From assembly GCA_950106755.1 (NCBI GenBank), contig OX467090.1:9671489-9735488 (forward strand): a stretch of 64,000 nucleotides of DNA, read 5' to 3'. Below are positions 38,201 to 49,374 of the stretch, piece by piece; position 1 is the first letter of the stretch; every line of letters starts with the position of its first letter. The stretch comes from Climacium dendroides (Eukaryota > Streptophyta > Bryopsida > Hypnales > Climaciaceae). Under the pieces are notes generated by a model. That model did not search any database. It was given only the letters and a program-made list of their open reading frames with translations, and was not told the DNA's origin. The translations under genes were made by a program, and so were the position numbers.

Positions 38201-39333
38201 CGCTACGCAACCTTTCTCATCAATACATTCTGAACAATGCAACTATAATGCAGCCGTGGCTCATGTACGTACTACAGCTCTGAAACTGCATCATTTAAAT
38301 TTTCCAAAACCCTAACAGAAGTCCCCAGTTCTGGTTGCTTTTTAATGTCTCAATGATAGAGCTTGTAATGTAGTGATTTTTCAGTGACAATATAGTCATT
38401 CTTGTAGAAAATGACAGTAGCATTGAGTGCCTTCACAGTCATTTCTAGAAGCCTGCACCATTCTATCTTCACTATGTCAGCATATTCTCCTCACTAGGGG
38501 CCCAAACTATTGTCCCACGCATACATTGATCAATTGTATGTATGTTGTATACTGTGCATTGCATCTTCCTCTTGTTTGCCTGATTTGATCGATGTCCATG
38601 CAGAAAGTGGCAAGCAGAGTGTGAGGTGAATGAGGCAGTAGAATGGTTTGAAGAATGGGTGCCGCGGTATGCAAGTAGCGAGAGCATTGATGTCTCGAAT
38701 GTGGAGGATGTGGACAGAATGCTACTTAGCCGTAGACCGTCACAGAGAGAAATACGATATACACGCATGAAGGCATTTGGAAACCACTACCGAGTAGAGG
38801 ACGACGTGTCTGCTGCAATGTTGACATACGATAGCGGAATTGCATCTATGTTTCAAGTGCCCACGGCCGACGCTCGGGATGTGGCTGTCAATTATGTTGG
38901 AGTGCTGAAGGATATTTTGAAGTTGGATTATAGGCCTTTAAATGCACCCATGGTGCTTCTTCGTTGCGAATGGATGAAAAATTCGGATAATCGAGGAAGT
39001 TCCACATATGTTCATGATGACGTTGGTTTCTTACAGGTCAATTTTCGACACAAGCTACCACGCATGGCTGAACCCTTCATCTTTTCAAGCCAAGCCACCC
39101 AAGTATTTTTCTCCGACATTGTAGAGCAACCTGGGTGGAAAGTTGTCTTGCGAAAAGAAGCTCGCTCACGGAGAGAGGTCGTGGAGCCACCAGATGTGTT
39201 CATCACAACAACGATGGAATCTACTGGCCTCACAGCTCTAGAGACTGTGTCTGCCAGACCCATCCACGCTTCTCTGGTGGGGGCTATAGAATTATCTGCA
39301 CAGGACCATTTGATAGCATGTACAGAGTATTAG
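35286..39333 (+). pseudogene. CACTA (En/Spm) transposase gene with two in-frame stops
   Basis: Exons 35286-37049, 37366-38264 and 38604-39333 join in phase. Domains in order: an N-terminal region with HCPCLVCKGHRTLKL; the tnp2-like core (CPKGCVLFRGE, LRCPKCNEPRYK, LRHFPIIPCLQRMF, LAADGVNPF, WTIHDFPGYGTVGGF, ATCPCCG); DUF4218 (RHTLDVMHCEMNLANNFLKT, MTHLPYHLVQQLDMCGPV, RWMYPVERYMKTLKGYIRN); and C-terminal DUF4216 (YVGVLKDILKLDYRPLNAPM, CEWMKNSDNRG, PFIFSSQATQVFF). This is the standard plant CACTA transposase, which cuts and pastes the element. TGA at 36222 and TAG at 38125 interrupt an otherwise continuous frame, so the copy is probably inactive. Confidence 0.9.
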
Positions 39334-39599
39334 AGTGTTCATATAAAAAATCCACATACATCACATATTGTATTATTTACTAGACAGCTTGACGCACACT
39401 AATTTATACAATTGTTTTTTGTATACAATTCTATGTTTGATTGGAAAATGTTTCTTTGCAATTTTCACATTGAGCCACCTGACAAAGTTATTTGTTAGTA
39501 TTTCCATAGTCAACTGAAGCACCCTGTCTATGACTAAAACATGAATGTAATAAAATAATTCCTTTATAGAATATCATAATAGAAAAGTAATAATTTGAA

Positions 39600-39918
39600 T
39601 TTCCACGGTGTCTTATTGGCAGTCATTCGTCAGTTTTATCGGCACTCGACAAACATTCTAATCACTGTAGTATGACTACAGATAGTCCACATCAGCTATA
39701 AGGCAATTGAAGACAGACTTAACTGTAGATGATACCAATTCTAGTCGTCGATTTCATCCGGTTGCCATCCGTTACTGTAGGAAGTGACTACTAAATGACT
39801 GTGGCCCTTGACAGGTCAGCTTTGGCGCCATTTCTGCGATTGGTAGTCATTTTCCAGTAGCCTTTTAGTCACCAGTCATTTCTTGATTGGTCACATTTGA
39901 CCTTGTTTTCTACTAGTG
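39600..39918 (+). mobile_element. Right terminus of the CACTA element
   Basis: Read on the minus strand, the end is CACTAGTAGAAAACAAGG, a classic CACTA terminus. The preceding ~300 bp carry clustered AGTCATT/AGTGACTA motifs in both orientations, as expected of subterminal transposase-binding repeats. The left terminus with the matching CACTAGTAGAAAA was not found, so the element is truncated or its left end has diverged. Confidence 0.7.
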
Positions 39919-40044
39919 GATACATTGCTTCCTCTTGTCTGAGAGGATAGACCATATTCACGATCGCCATCGTATCTAGCTATCTACATTGACCTCACGC
40001 CATGAGTAGAAGTAATAGCATTCCAGGAGTCAAGCCTAGAAATA

Positions 40045-40275
40045 ATGGAAACACATCCTCGACTCGAAGATATCCTCAATGGAAGTCGTAACCTGATCAA
40101 TATGTGGGCAAGTGCAGATATGGAGGCGGAAGGCAGTTACGACTATTCAACTGCACTACTACTGATAGAGCCGTTCAAGAACCCGTTTGTGAACGAGCCG
40201 TTCATAGCTGAATTGCCAAAGACGGGAAGCTCTATCAATTCAAAGACAACATTGTCGTGTGGTCATTCGGCATGA
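40045..40275 (+). pseudogene. First open piece of the unrecognised 40-47 kb locus
   Basis: Begins METHPRLEDI, where HPRLEDI is encoded by the first palindromic motif. It overlaps the next piece in a different frame, so a frame change or splice junction lies near 40257. No known domain. Confidence 0.4.
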
Positions 40276-43200
40276 ATAAGTACAAGGACTACGTCTACCT
40301 TCTCTACCGCGCCAAGGATCAGACGAACTTTTTACCATTGAAGCAAAACGAGAAAGTTTCAATAATCGAAGAGCACCACCAACACTATGTCGTTATTGTG
40401 CTCCGGGACGTTGGGGAAGATGGGCGTGCTGGTGATCACTACCACTCTCTTGTCCTAGACATAAGAAGTGATCACGCACGATTCGACATGGCGTATCTTG
40501 TCACTACTTTGGAGGAGTCTTAGATTACGGAGTTGGTGAGGACGTTTGAGGCATCGAAATATCTGCCCTGGATTGATGGTACAGCATCTGTCATTTGTAG
40601 AAGACTCAATAATATCTGGGGAGCATTAGATCGATATGCAATCAGGCATGTGTAGCAAGTCCCTCCAATTGGTGCGCCTCAGAATCGAAAAAAAAGGAAA
40701 TCGACTGACCCAAGTCAAACAGCGACTGCTTCGGGTTGTGTTGCAATAGGTCAAGGACGAGTGCGTTCGGAGCCACGCAGTCGTTCGAAGACTCAATCCG
40801 GAGGTCCATCGAGTTCCAAGCCAAAGCAACCGTGGGGTTGCACTGCATCCAAATCAACAGTGGCTAGCAGTTCTGGGTCAGCCCTTACGACTGTGGAAAC
40901 AATCGACAAGGAAAAAAAGGATTTCGAGAAGTTTGCTGAAATTCAGAAGAATTTCTAAAATACTCACGCTGCTTGCTTTGTGTTGGGCCAAGACCTTGTC
41001 GTAGTATCGATCAAACAATGCTTTCTTGCAAGAGACGAGTATATTATTCGGAAGCTCGAGAAAGGCATTATTGAAGACGTGAAGAAGGAACTCATCCAAT
41101 TGGGCGACATCAAGCAAAGGTAGCGTATTTGCATCACTCCCATGGACGCCAAGAAACGACTTCTGAAGTCCCCTCCCCTGAAATGGGATGACATTAAGGA
41201 CGGCGGATTCATGATAATCAATGGCCAACTCAGTGTCACCGCCTCTCAGGAGTTGCAGGTTGAGAACTGTGGTGAAACGCGAAGGCGAGAACTTCAGATG
41301 TGGGAGGCTTACGTTGTCTAGACCCTAGATCCAGAGATATTGACAAACATCTCCGCCTTCTACAACTCCACCAACCACCTCGATTACGCGCAGCCAACCT
41401 GGAGGAACCAGATTGTTAGTTGTCGAAACATCTGGATCCACTGTCTCCGCCCGACAAATGATTCAGAAGAGGCAAATTTGAGAAGAAATGGAGCCGTCTT
41501 AAGTAGTTCCTAGTACTTGGTGAATCTTCAATGTTCCTCATTATCTTCAAGTCGAGGATAGATTTCCAATAGTAGACATTGTTTGCAATACATCTCAGTA
41601 GTAATTAATTATCATCGATTCGAAGATAAGTGCGAGATATGTAGCTGTGCATTGACCCAACCTACTCCTATCTTGCAGAAATTTTGTACGCTTATGGTTA
41701 GTCACTTCAAAAATATCAATCCAGAAAAGGACGGAGCAACTATCAAGACAACAGCTGACCTGATGTGCGAGATGAAGATTATCACGCTTCGGAATTGTCT
41801 TTTCAAGTATTGGAATGAATTTCTGACGATGCATTCGGAGGGTGAGTTAGTCAAGCCAATCACAGGGCTGAAGTTTAAAGAGCTCAAGGGCTTCAATCGA
41901 AAAGCTTTCTCCTTGAAAAGAGAGTTTTTGAAGCACCTTGGCCACTTCACAAACAAGGACTTGGCTGCATATGCGTTGCATTTGCTGAACAAGACACCTT
42001 TCCGAAATGGGTCTTACCCGAAAGTGTCCGTGCAGAGGACGAAGATTTTGGTGCCCGACAACTACGCTGGCGTAGATTGGATTGAACGCAGGAAGCAAAA
42101 GAAGATTGTGCTCAAAGAACTCATAGCTATCAAATCCTTGTTGGATTTACGAGACGACAATGGAGACGTCTTGGACAACGTTTGGAGGGCATGGAAAGCG
42201 AAGCACTGATTTTCTGCATCGACATGGGACTTCCTTCTATTACACCCTCGAGGAGAGTTTTTTAAGGAGAGGTTGACGAACGAAGCCAAGAATCGGAGGG
42301 CAAAGGATCTTAGAGAGAAGTTCGAGGACGAACAAACTCTTTTCCAAAGGTTCATGAAGTTGAAGTATAGATTGCCTTCAATTTCTGGAGGCGTGGCGTT
42401 GAGGGGACTAGACGTTCATGAAAGGGTTCTCCTCATCAACAGGAGTTACAATTACGAGCCCCGGCCTCTCAACCTCGCCATTCTTGATGTCCGTCAACTC
42501 TGGAAGCCCAAGGAGACGGACAAAACACCATCTCTGCAACCATTCCTGGAGTTCCTCGCCACGAAGCTGCAGTCAGCAGCTACGGAGGTGAGTGTATGGT
42601 TGTGGATCCTGGGAGACCCAGCTGAACAGTAAACTGCTGCACAATTTGCCAAAACTCAACTCATAGAGTTTGACTGCGTTCAGTCGAGATACATTCCCAG
42701 CTGAGCGGAGTGGTTGAACAATGTGACCAACCGGTCATCGGCTCCTCCAGTGCCGCTTCTTTTTCTGTTCAAGAAGGGTGACGAGCACGCTTCTCTAGTG
42801 CGGCGGAGAATGAAAACGGAATACGGCACCCCCAATATTCCATACTACTTGGATTCCTCCAAGAACAATGAAGCGAAGTGGAGGTTGTACACGACGGAAC
42901 TTTGAATGGAGTTCTATTTTGAGATCCTCCAAAACTTTGCGGTTTCCGGCGAAAATGTCTTGGGTATCTACGTAGGATCGAAGTGTGTGCTGGCTGCAAA
43001 GGTATGCTTATCCTCGACTCAAGGATAGTCCATTGCTTTTGTTCAATTTTCTAGCATAGGCTTTGTTTTTAGATGTTTTTATGATCCTTGAATTATCCTC
43101 GACTCGAAGATATAGTCGATTCTATTCTTAATGGCATAATATATTAGTGACTATGGTGTTTAGGAAATTATCCTCGACTCGAGGATACAAACTCTATAAT

Positions 43201-43675
43201 CATAGTTACTAAGATTTGGCTTCATTGTTGGCTTGTCTAGATGTTCGGAGCATACTTCTACGGCATTGTAGACAAAGATCTAACAACGAGACATCGAGTA
43301 GTGGCAACGTTGTCTGACTCATTGGATATGAACGATTTTCTTCATTCCAATTCCCCGTATTTTACGAAGTACGTGCAGCCGTTGCACGTTGGGTCTCCGC
43401 TTCTGCTCTCCGTGTCTCTGCAGCATGGCGACGATCTGGAATCACCTCGGTCAGCATTTGAGCGAGAGTCATTAGATGAGGACTTTAGTTCTGGAAACAG
43501 ACGTGAGGGGACACTAGGTCCCTCAAAAGCAATTTCTGATGAGGAACTGCTTGGCATTGACGAATATGGGAGTATGGTGCCCACTTTAAAGCCTGTGCGA
43601 ACTACCGAGGCAGGGTCTTCAGCAGACGAAGAGGTTGAGACAAATACGGAGTGGGACCAACAGCAACTGAACTGA
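40257..43675 (+). pseudogene. Unrecognised long gene, broken by stops, with a methylase-like motif
   Basis: One frame runs from 40257 to about 43002, interrupted by stops at 40521, 40653, 40956, 41121, 41319, 41511, 42207, 42630, 42702 and 42903. Sense continues across each, for example WDDIKDGGFMIINGQL, then LTNEAKNRRAKDLREKFEDE, then NIPYYLDSSKNNEAKWRLY. An intron (GTATGC at 43003 to TAG at 43240) joins the frame to 43241-43675. Across that junction the protein reads GENVLGIYVGSKCVLAAKMF then GAYFYGIVDKD. This resembles the SAM-binding motif of N4/N6 DNA methylases (VLDxFxGSGxxxxAAxxxxRxxxGxD) but lacks the key Asp. I do not recognise the rest. The number of stops says it is decayed. Confidence 0.55.
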
Positions 43676-43676
43676 G

Positions 43677-44808
43677 GACCAAGCAAACGCAAGAGCAACG
43701 GGGAGATCGGGGACAACCACCTCTTCAGCAATCACCTGTGCAGCGGTCACCTGAGCTGCCTCCTCCTCAGCAGTTGGAAGTTGTACAGAACCGCGCTGAG
43801 GATGAGGTTCCGGATGCCATGATGGGTGGTTCCCAAGCATATGAGGTTGAAGGTAGAGCCGGTGAAGACGTCCTTCCTGCCGAACGCCAAAAGATGAAGT
43901 CCGTAATCACTCACGAGGTTGTGGATCTGAGTGATTTTGATTCAGAGGACTTCCCTCACTCCTCTGACGACGACGACGAAGAGAGTGAGTCCGAAAAAGA
44001 GGCTGTCGTGTCGGCATCGGCAATCTCTGAGTCAACGGCTAAGCCTTCCTCTAAAGTGAAGGATGATCCCGGTTATTGGGACATGGTAAATGAGTGGAAG
44101 GTCAGGAGAGAGGCAAGGAAGAAGGCACGGTAGGACGAGCTTAACCTCAAGGACAAGCAGATCAGAGAAGCAGTAGCCTCGAGTCAAGAAACCAGCCTAA
44201 GGTGCGCCAAGCTTGAGGAAATGGTGGCAGAACTTTTTGCTAGATCTCTATCGCAGACTCTCCCAAGCCAAATTCCAGTGCCAACTCCAGTCCACTCTTC
44301 CTTGCCTGTAGCATCCACGTCCCGCGATGCTGCCAATCCTTCTCATCCTCGAGTCGAGGATAAGATTGACGAGGTTCGTCCCTCCGGGGACGACTGCGTT
44401 GTAGCGACTCCGACATCTCAGCTGCCCGCGCCTAGTCTCACTCGTCACGATGGGCAGTCTGCGCCCATCCCCGAATCTGCGGGCGTCACTCCTCCAGCAC
44501 ATCCTCGAGTCGAGGATATTGTTGGAGTTCCTGCGTCTTTGTCCGTAGGACCCTCAAGGCCCCCGAAAGTGGTCGACGAAGCAGAGGCAGTTGTATGCAC
44601 AACTTCCCAAGAAGCGGGTGGAGAAGATCTTCGTGTCAATGATCTGGAGGAGGAGCTTCTTAATTACAGGGGGGCCGAAGAAGACATCCTCAAGAACATT
44701 CTTGAGGAGGGGGAAGTTCGGGCGGAGGCGACCGTAGTTGGTGGGGGCGATGGGTCACAAGGTGATGCATCGGAGGTACACTTGGCTGATCCATATGCGT
44801 TTATCTAA
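43677..44808 (+). pseudogene. Acidic, Ser/Pro-rich linker segment of the 40-47 kb locus
   Basis: Continues the locus after a frame change near 43660. It contains Gln/Pro-rich sequence (QPPLQQSPVQRSPELPPPQQ), an acidic run (DFDSEDFPHSSDDDDEES), a TAG at 44131, a short coiled segment, and two HPRVED peptides encoded by perfect palindromic motifs at 44345 and 44501. It ends with an acidic stretch (LEEELLNYRGAEEDILKNIL). The composition suggests a disordered nuclear-type linker; no function can be assigned. Confidence 0.5.
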
Positions 44809-45258
44809 GTGTCTGCGATGTGTAATGATTCGTGGCTTGCTTGGCTTGCGAAAGAGGTTGCTCTTTTGATGTGGATTCCTTGTACTGAATGAAGTTTCGT
44901 TGGCAGGAAATCACATTTATGATTGCTAGGCATTGATGCAGACCTCTAGGCCTGCCTGCGTGTAGAATAGTGTAGCATAGAGTGTTCGCGTGAATCTGTA
45001 CTTCATTTAGTTTGACTCGAAGTGTAACATGTAATCTTTGTAAAGAAAATGTAAATAAAATTCCTGTTCTCATAGGCTTCTAATTTCAATCTTTGTCGAT
45101 GTTTTGTTTGCTCAGCCTATAATTCTTAAAAGCTTGCACCATCCGAGGGCACTGAAATCGCTTCCTGACTGGAACATGCAATCCATTAGTAGAATTTTGT
45201 GCTCCGTCCCGTTGTCTAGCTCACCTGATTCTGCATTCAAACAGGTAACTCCATTTCT
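44809..45258. other. Non-coding gap inside the 40-47 kb locus
   Basis: About 450 bases without a usable frame between the acidic segment and the phosphatase-like segment. It may be an intron or 3' UTR plus promoter; I cannot tell whether the two sides are one gene. Confidence 0.4.
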
Positions 45259-46101
45259 TTGTTGTTCTGCTTTCATCAAGTAGAATTGCACAGGGGCGGA
45301 GAGAATGTGACGGATATCGTAGAGCCCTCACCCCCGGTCAATTGGCTCAACATTGTCTTCGATCTGAACGACATTCTCTGTCAGTACTTGCCGAGGTCAG
45401 TCGCTAATAGTTTCAAGTCGTATTGGGTGGAAGACAATGTGTTGTGCCATCTGAACCCGACTATCGTTGGACCGAAGACCGTGTTCGCACGACAGAACGT
45501 CCGAGAGTTCTTGCACGAGGTGTCCCAGATCATAGACAGGATTGTCATATGGTCCTCCATGGTGCAATCCACTGCGGAGTTGGTCGTGGAGCATTTGTTT
45601 AGGGGAATAAAAGCCTCGTATGACGTCCTAGGTCAAGAGAAATGCAGGAGGATAGAGACCTCGAAGGGAAAGTTTCTCACGCGCAATTCTAAGCCGGTAT
45701 TCTTGAAAGTCCTGTCTGAGCGCATGTTCAACCACAAAGGCGTGCGCACGACTTTCAACATGAACAACACCCTACTCATTGATGACTCTCCTGAAAAGAG
45801 CATTTGCAATGAGTTGTGGAATGTTGTGTTCTTCAATACCTGAACTCGTGCGCACTTGACAGACAACTTCCTCATGTCAGAACTTCTTCCTTGGCTTGCG
45901 CGCTTAGAGTTGGTGCGCGATCTAGGGTGTCTACGTGAGTTTGTAGGGGCAAACAGGATTGGTTTGGAACCCCTCACGAAGAACGACTACCAAGTGCAGT
46001 TCCTCATGGAGGGGATGAGGATGTCTGCCAGGAATCTAGGATATCGTTTTGAGCTTCCGGGCCTCCAGCTAGCAATAGGCCCGGAGAGACGCGATCCCTA
46101 G
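45259..46101 (+). pseudogene. FCP1/NIF-type (HAD) phosphatase-like segment
   Basis: Reads VNWLNIVFDLNDILCQYLPR, NVREFLHEVSQIIDRIVIWS, SERMFNHKGVRTTFNMNNTL and LLIDDSPEKSICN, in the order of the FCP1-homology/NLI-interacting-factor fold. Such enzymes dephosphorylate the RNA polymerase II tail and other proteins with DxDxT. Here motif I is DLNDI, so the second catalytic Asp is replaced by Asn and activity is doubtful. TGA at 45841 interrupts a frame that continues with LTDNFLMSELLPWLARLELV, the expected C-terminal helix region, to TAG at 46099. No palindromic motif lies in this segment. Confidence 0.75.
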
Positions 46102-46342
46102 TCTTCCCTACAGTCGTTTGTTTAGGGTTCCTTCGGGCGGCCTCGTAGGTTTGGATTGGATAGGATCTCACGTTCTGTATTTTTGTAATATTGTACATTG
46201 ATTCAATTGTATATAATTTTGAGAGCGATGATTTTGGCACACATGTTTGGTTGATGTATTGTGCGTTCCAATTGTCTGTCCAAGTGAATATGCGTTTCCT
46301 TTGCTTGTGACCATTTCATCAACGGTATAATGTGGGCAAAAC

Positions 46343-47287
46343 TTGTGTAATCTGGGCTTCCTGCAGGTTGGATCTCCAATGGGAACTGAAATAGGTAAAC
46401 ATCATCGGGTGGCCAGGAGCCTCTTTTCCGGGTCGGAGAAGTTGCTCTCCGAGGTGTCAGGCTTTGCCAGAGGTAGTACCAAACCGTCCATGTTTTCGGG
46501 GCCCTACATGATGCGCACGGCGGAGGACGCGGCGTCTACGACCATTGACTTCTCGAAGGCCGATGTTGAAGATGGCGTGGTAGACAGTCCCCCGAGTCGA
46601 GGACCCGTCAAAACCCCCGTCTGCTCCCCATCTCCACTGAAGCGAGCGTCCTCGAGTCGAAGATGCCCCTTCTCGCCCCCGCCGCGAGCCGATGTCGTCA
46701 CGAATCAGAAGCTTGTTCTCCCTGTCAACGACGGTACAAATCATCCTCGCCCCGAGGATGGTATCCCGATAGATTCTGTAGTTCCACCTACAGAGACGGA
46801 GGTCGTTAAGGAGGTAGCTAGCTTGCCGAATCAAGCAAGGGGGGCATAGGTGGGGGCTCACAGTGCACCTCATTTGCCTCGACTCGAGGATAGTGGGCCC
46901 CCGTCCCCGCGTAGTGTTGGACGGCGAACGTTACTTCCCTCGCACATTTTGTTTCGGCGGACGATTGCAAGAGAACAGCAACGGTCGACGAGCTCGAAAT
47001 CAATTGGAAATGCACGTCCGTACATAAACAATGTCGATATGCCACGACCGACACTTCGAAGATCGAGGTCCCTGTCTTCCTCTGAATTACCTCCACGCAA
47101 GCGTCAAGCAAAGCGCAAGGACAATACCTCTCCAGGTATGGACCTTAGCAGTGGTGCGCAATATCCAAGTGCATTGTACTATTCCTCACAACGTGAGGAT
47201 ATCTATAGAGGCATGGCAAGGCTGAAGGCGTTGGAGGCGTTGGAGGCACTGGAGGCGGCCAAGAACAATTGTACAGGCCACAAATGA
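46343..47287 (+). pseudogene. Ser/Pro/Arg-rich tail segment of the 40-47 kb locus
   Basis: Follows a good acceptor (CTGCAG at 46366). One frame is interrupted by TAG at 46847. It is basic and disordered-looking, with RRSRSLSSSELPPRKRQAKR resembling a nuclear localisation signal and ending ALEALEALEAAKNN. It carries four palindromic motifs. Two read HPRPED and LPRLED, and two are read in a different frame (PPSRGP and SSSRR). Confidence 0.5.
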
Positions 47288-49004
47288 CGTTTGGTCAAGC
47301 CGATTCAATTTTGGACGCCATGGGCGTCAAATTGTCTAAATCCTATAAATAGCATGATAAATAGAATACAGAAAAAAATTACTTATAAAAGTTGAGGTTT
47401 ACGTGTATAGTTAGCCTCTCTGTTTCTACACAAATTCAGAGTACCTAGTGCTCAATAGCCATTTACGTCCAGTGACATAGTGATAGAGGCTTGAAAGTTC
47501 TTTGTGTAATTAAACTCTCAAATAATTTGAGCTTACTGAATGCAATTCAACTCACTTTTCTATGCATCTATTTATTCTTTGCTAATTATTTTCTAGAATG
47601 TAGCCTTAGAGATCTTTATTGTTGTTATGAGTTGAGGGTTCATTTACAACTATTCAATCAATTGAGCTTCACACTCCAGTTTTCAATGTCTCAAAATGAC
47701 CATTTTGTCTCAATTTAATGAATAAGGCCTTAGTATAAAGAATTGTAACAAATCTTTTAAGCAATTCATATACAAATCTACCATCACACAATAAAATAGA
47801 AGGTTGAAAGATACTATTTTCTTATCAAATATTTGTCAATAATGCAAGAACAATCTTATAATGAGCATTGCCCTTTCAAAGAACTATAAAAAACTATATG
47901 TAGAAAATAATATTTGTCTTTTTTAATTCAAATTATCTACTAAAATATAGGAATGTCATAATGGATTGTTGATTCAACAATGATCATCTTTTTTCTAACA
48001 TCATTTCAACATGTAAATGTTATATTGTTCAAAAAGAACACCATATAGGACAAACAATAGAGAATTTTGTAACTTCTCACACATTTTGGAGGCGCAAAAT
48101 TAAATCAAATTGGAAGTTTTAGGAGTCAATTGACCCATTTAAGCACACAAATAAACTTTTGGTACTATTATATACTTCATTCACCAAACATCCAAGTCAA
48201 ATAAACAAAAAATACCATGCTACAAACACAATGAGGAAATTCGCTTTCAACAACTCATTTAAAAAATATTTAAACATTAAAAATACACACCAATAGACAA
48301 TGGAATTTACATTTTAAATTATGACAAACAAGTAAGCCATCATCATAGCATTAGTTTTATTTAATGTCCTTGATTTAGAATCATATAGTTTTTCAGATCT
48401 TGAATGCCATATTCATTTTCACCCCCCAATTCTAATATAATAAGTCAATTTGCAACTCCAATCCATTGAAATTAATATCACTACAAGACTTACATAAGTT
48501 TACACAAAATAGCATCAACATTGTCTCACTGGCATATATATTCCTTCAAGGCCCTCCTACTTAGTACTTTCAAAGTCCATCTTTCAAAAATTATAACATA
48601 AGTAGTATACTAATTGTCTAGTTTGTATTTACAGCTCATGTTAATGGCAACATCATATTGTAGTAAATGATTCACATGTCTTGGAAACCTAAACTATCAA
48701 TACTACAAACCAAAGTTTAAACTTATGGAAAGATGCGCTATAAATTTTCTATCGAATTAGAAAGGCAACAAAACTTTCATCAAAGAAGATGGACAATTAA
48801 CAAATAGTAGGTGGCCCCTTCAAATGCATAAAGTCCCAACACCACGCATTAAAAGAGGTTCTATCCATATTTGGAAGATGATAATGTCTCCTATTTAACA
48901 AGCCAAACCTATGAAAATCCCTAATCTAAGGAGGTAAGAGATCCTAAAACAAAGGTACATATTAGATCCTTCAATGAACCAACAACAAGCATTACAAAGT
49001 AGGA
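47288..49004. other. AT-rich intergenic region
   Basis: No open frame or repeat I can name. It lies between the 40-47 kb locus and the second hAT MITE. Confidence 0.5.
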
Positions 49005-49149
49005 ATGCTCATCAAGGCATTTTTTTTGGACCAGTGTCCCCGCTATTGGCAGCATTTAAGAGGCCAGTTTTTGGAGGGATGAAACTAGAGAGGTCAGATT
49101 TCTGACAGTCTGGCGAAATTTCGCCAGAAAAAAAAGCCCTGATGCTCAT
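49005..49149. mobile_element. hAT-type MITE, copy 2, with 8-bp target duplication
   Basis: A 129-bp element at 49013-49141 is homologous, in reverse orientation, to the element at 4198-4322. Shared blocks include the self-complementary GGCGAAATTTCGCC and GAGAGGTCAGATTTCTGACA. It is flanked by the perfect direct repeat ATGCTCAT (49005-49012 and 49142-49149). The left terminus has one change (CAAGGC for CAGGGC). Confidence 0.9.
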
Positions 49150-49374
49150 AAAATTTGTCAATCCAACTTCGAAAATTCATAACTATTTAGAGGAGTATAT
49201 AAACACAAATAAAAATGGGTTGAATGCAACTTCCATTATATTCTATTGTAATATTTGCACAATGAATATAAATGAACAAATGCTTCAATAAAAATCCTAT
49301 TTACAAACAAAATCATTCAAAAACAAAAAAAATGACTACAACAAAGTTGGACTAACATACAAGTATCATTTGCT

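Larger units (their letters stand above)
40055..46891. repeat. Dispersed 17-bp palindrome family, consensus ATCCTCGASTCGAGGAT
   Basis: Copies at 40055, 41543, 41611, 43010, 43095, 43170, 44345, 44501, 46588, 46648, 46742 and 46875, each 17 bp. 43170, 44345 and 44501 are perfect; the others carry one to four changes. Weaker candidates are at 44175 and 47182. Flanking bases often extend the symmetry (T before, A after). Three copies lie in the intron 43003-43240, spaced 85 and 75 bp apart. Coding copies are read as HPR(V/L/P)ED in one frame and as SPPSRG or SSSRR in another. I saw no copy elsewhere in the window. Confidence 0.9.

Noticed and set aside
47051..47066. TTCGAAGATCGAGG as another palindrome copy
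   Set aside because: Half-sites are in the wrong spacing; only partial similarity.
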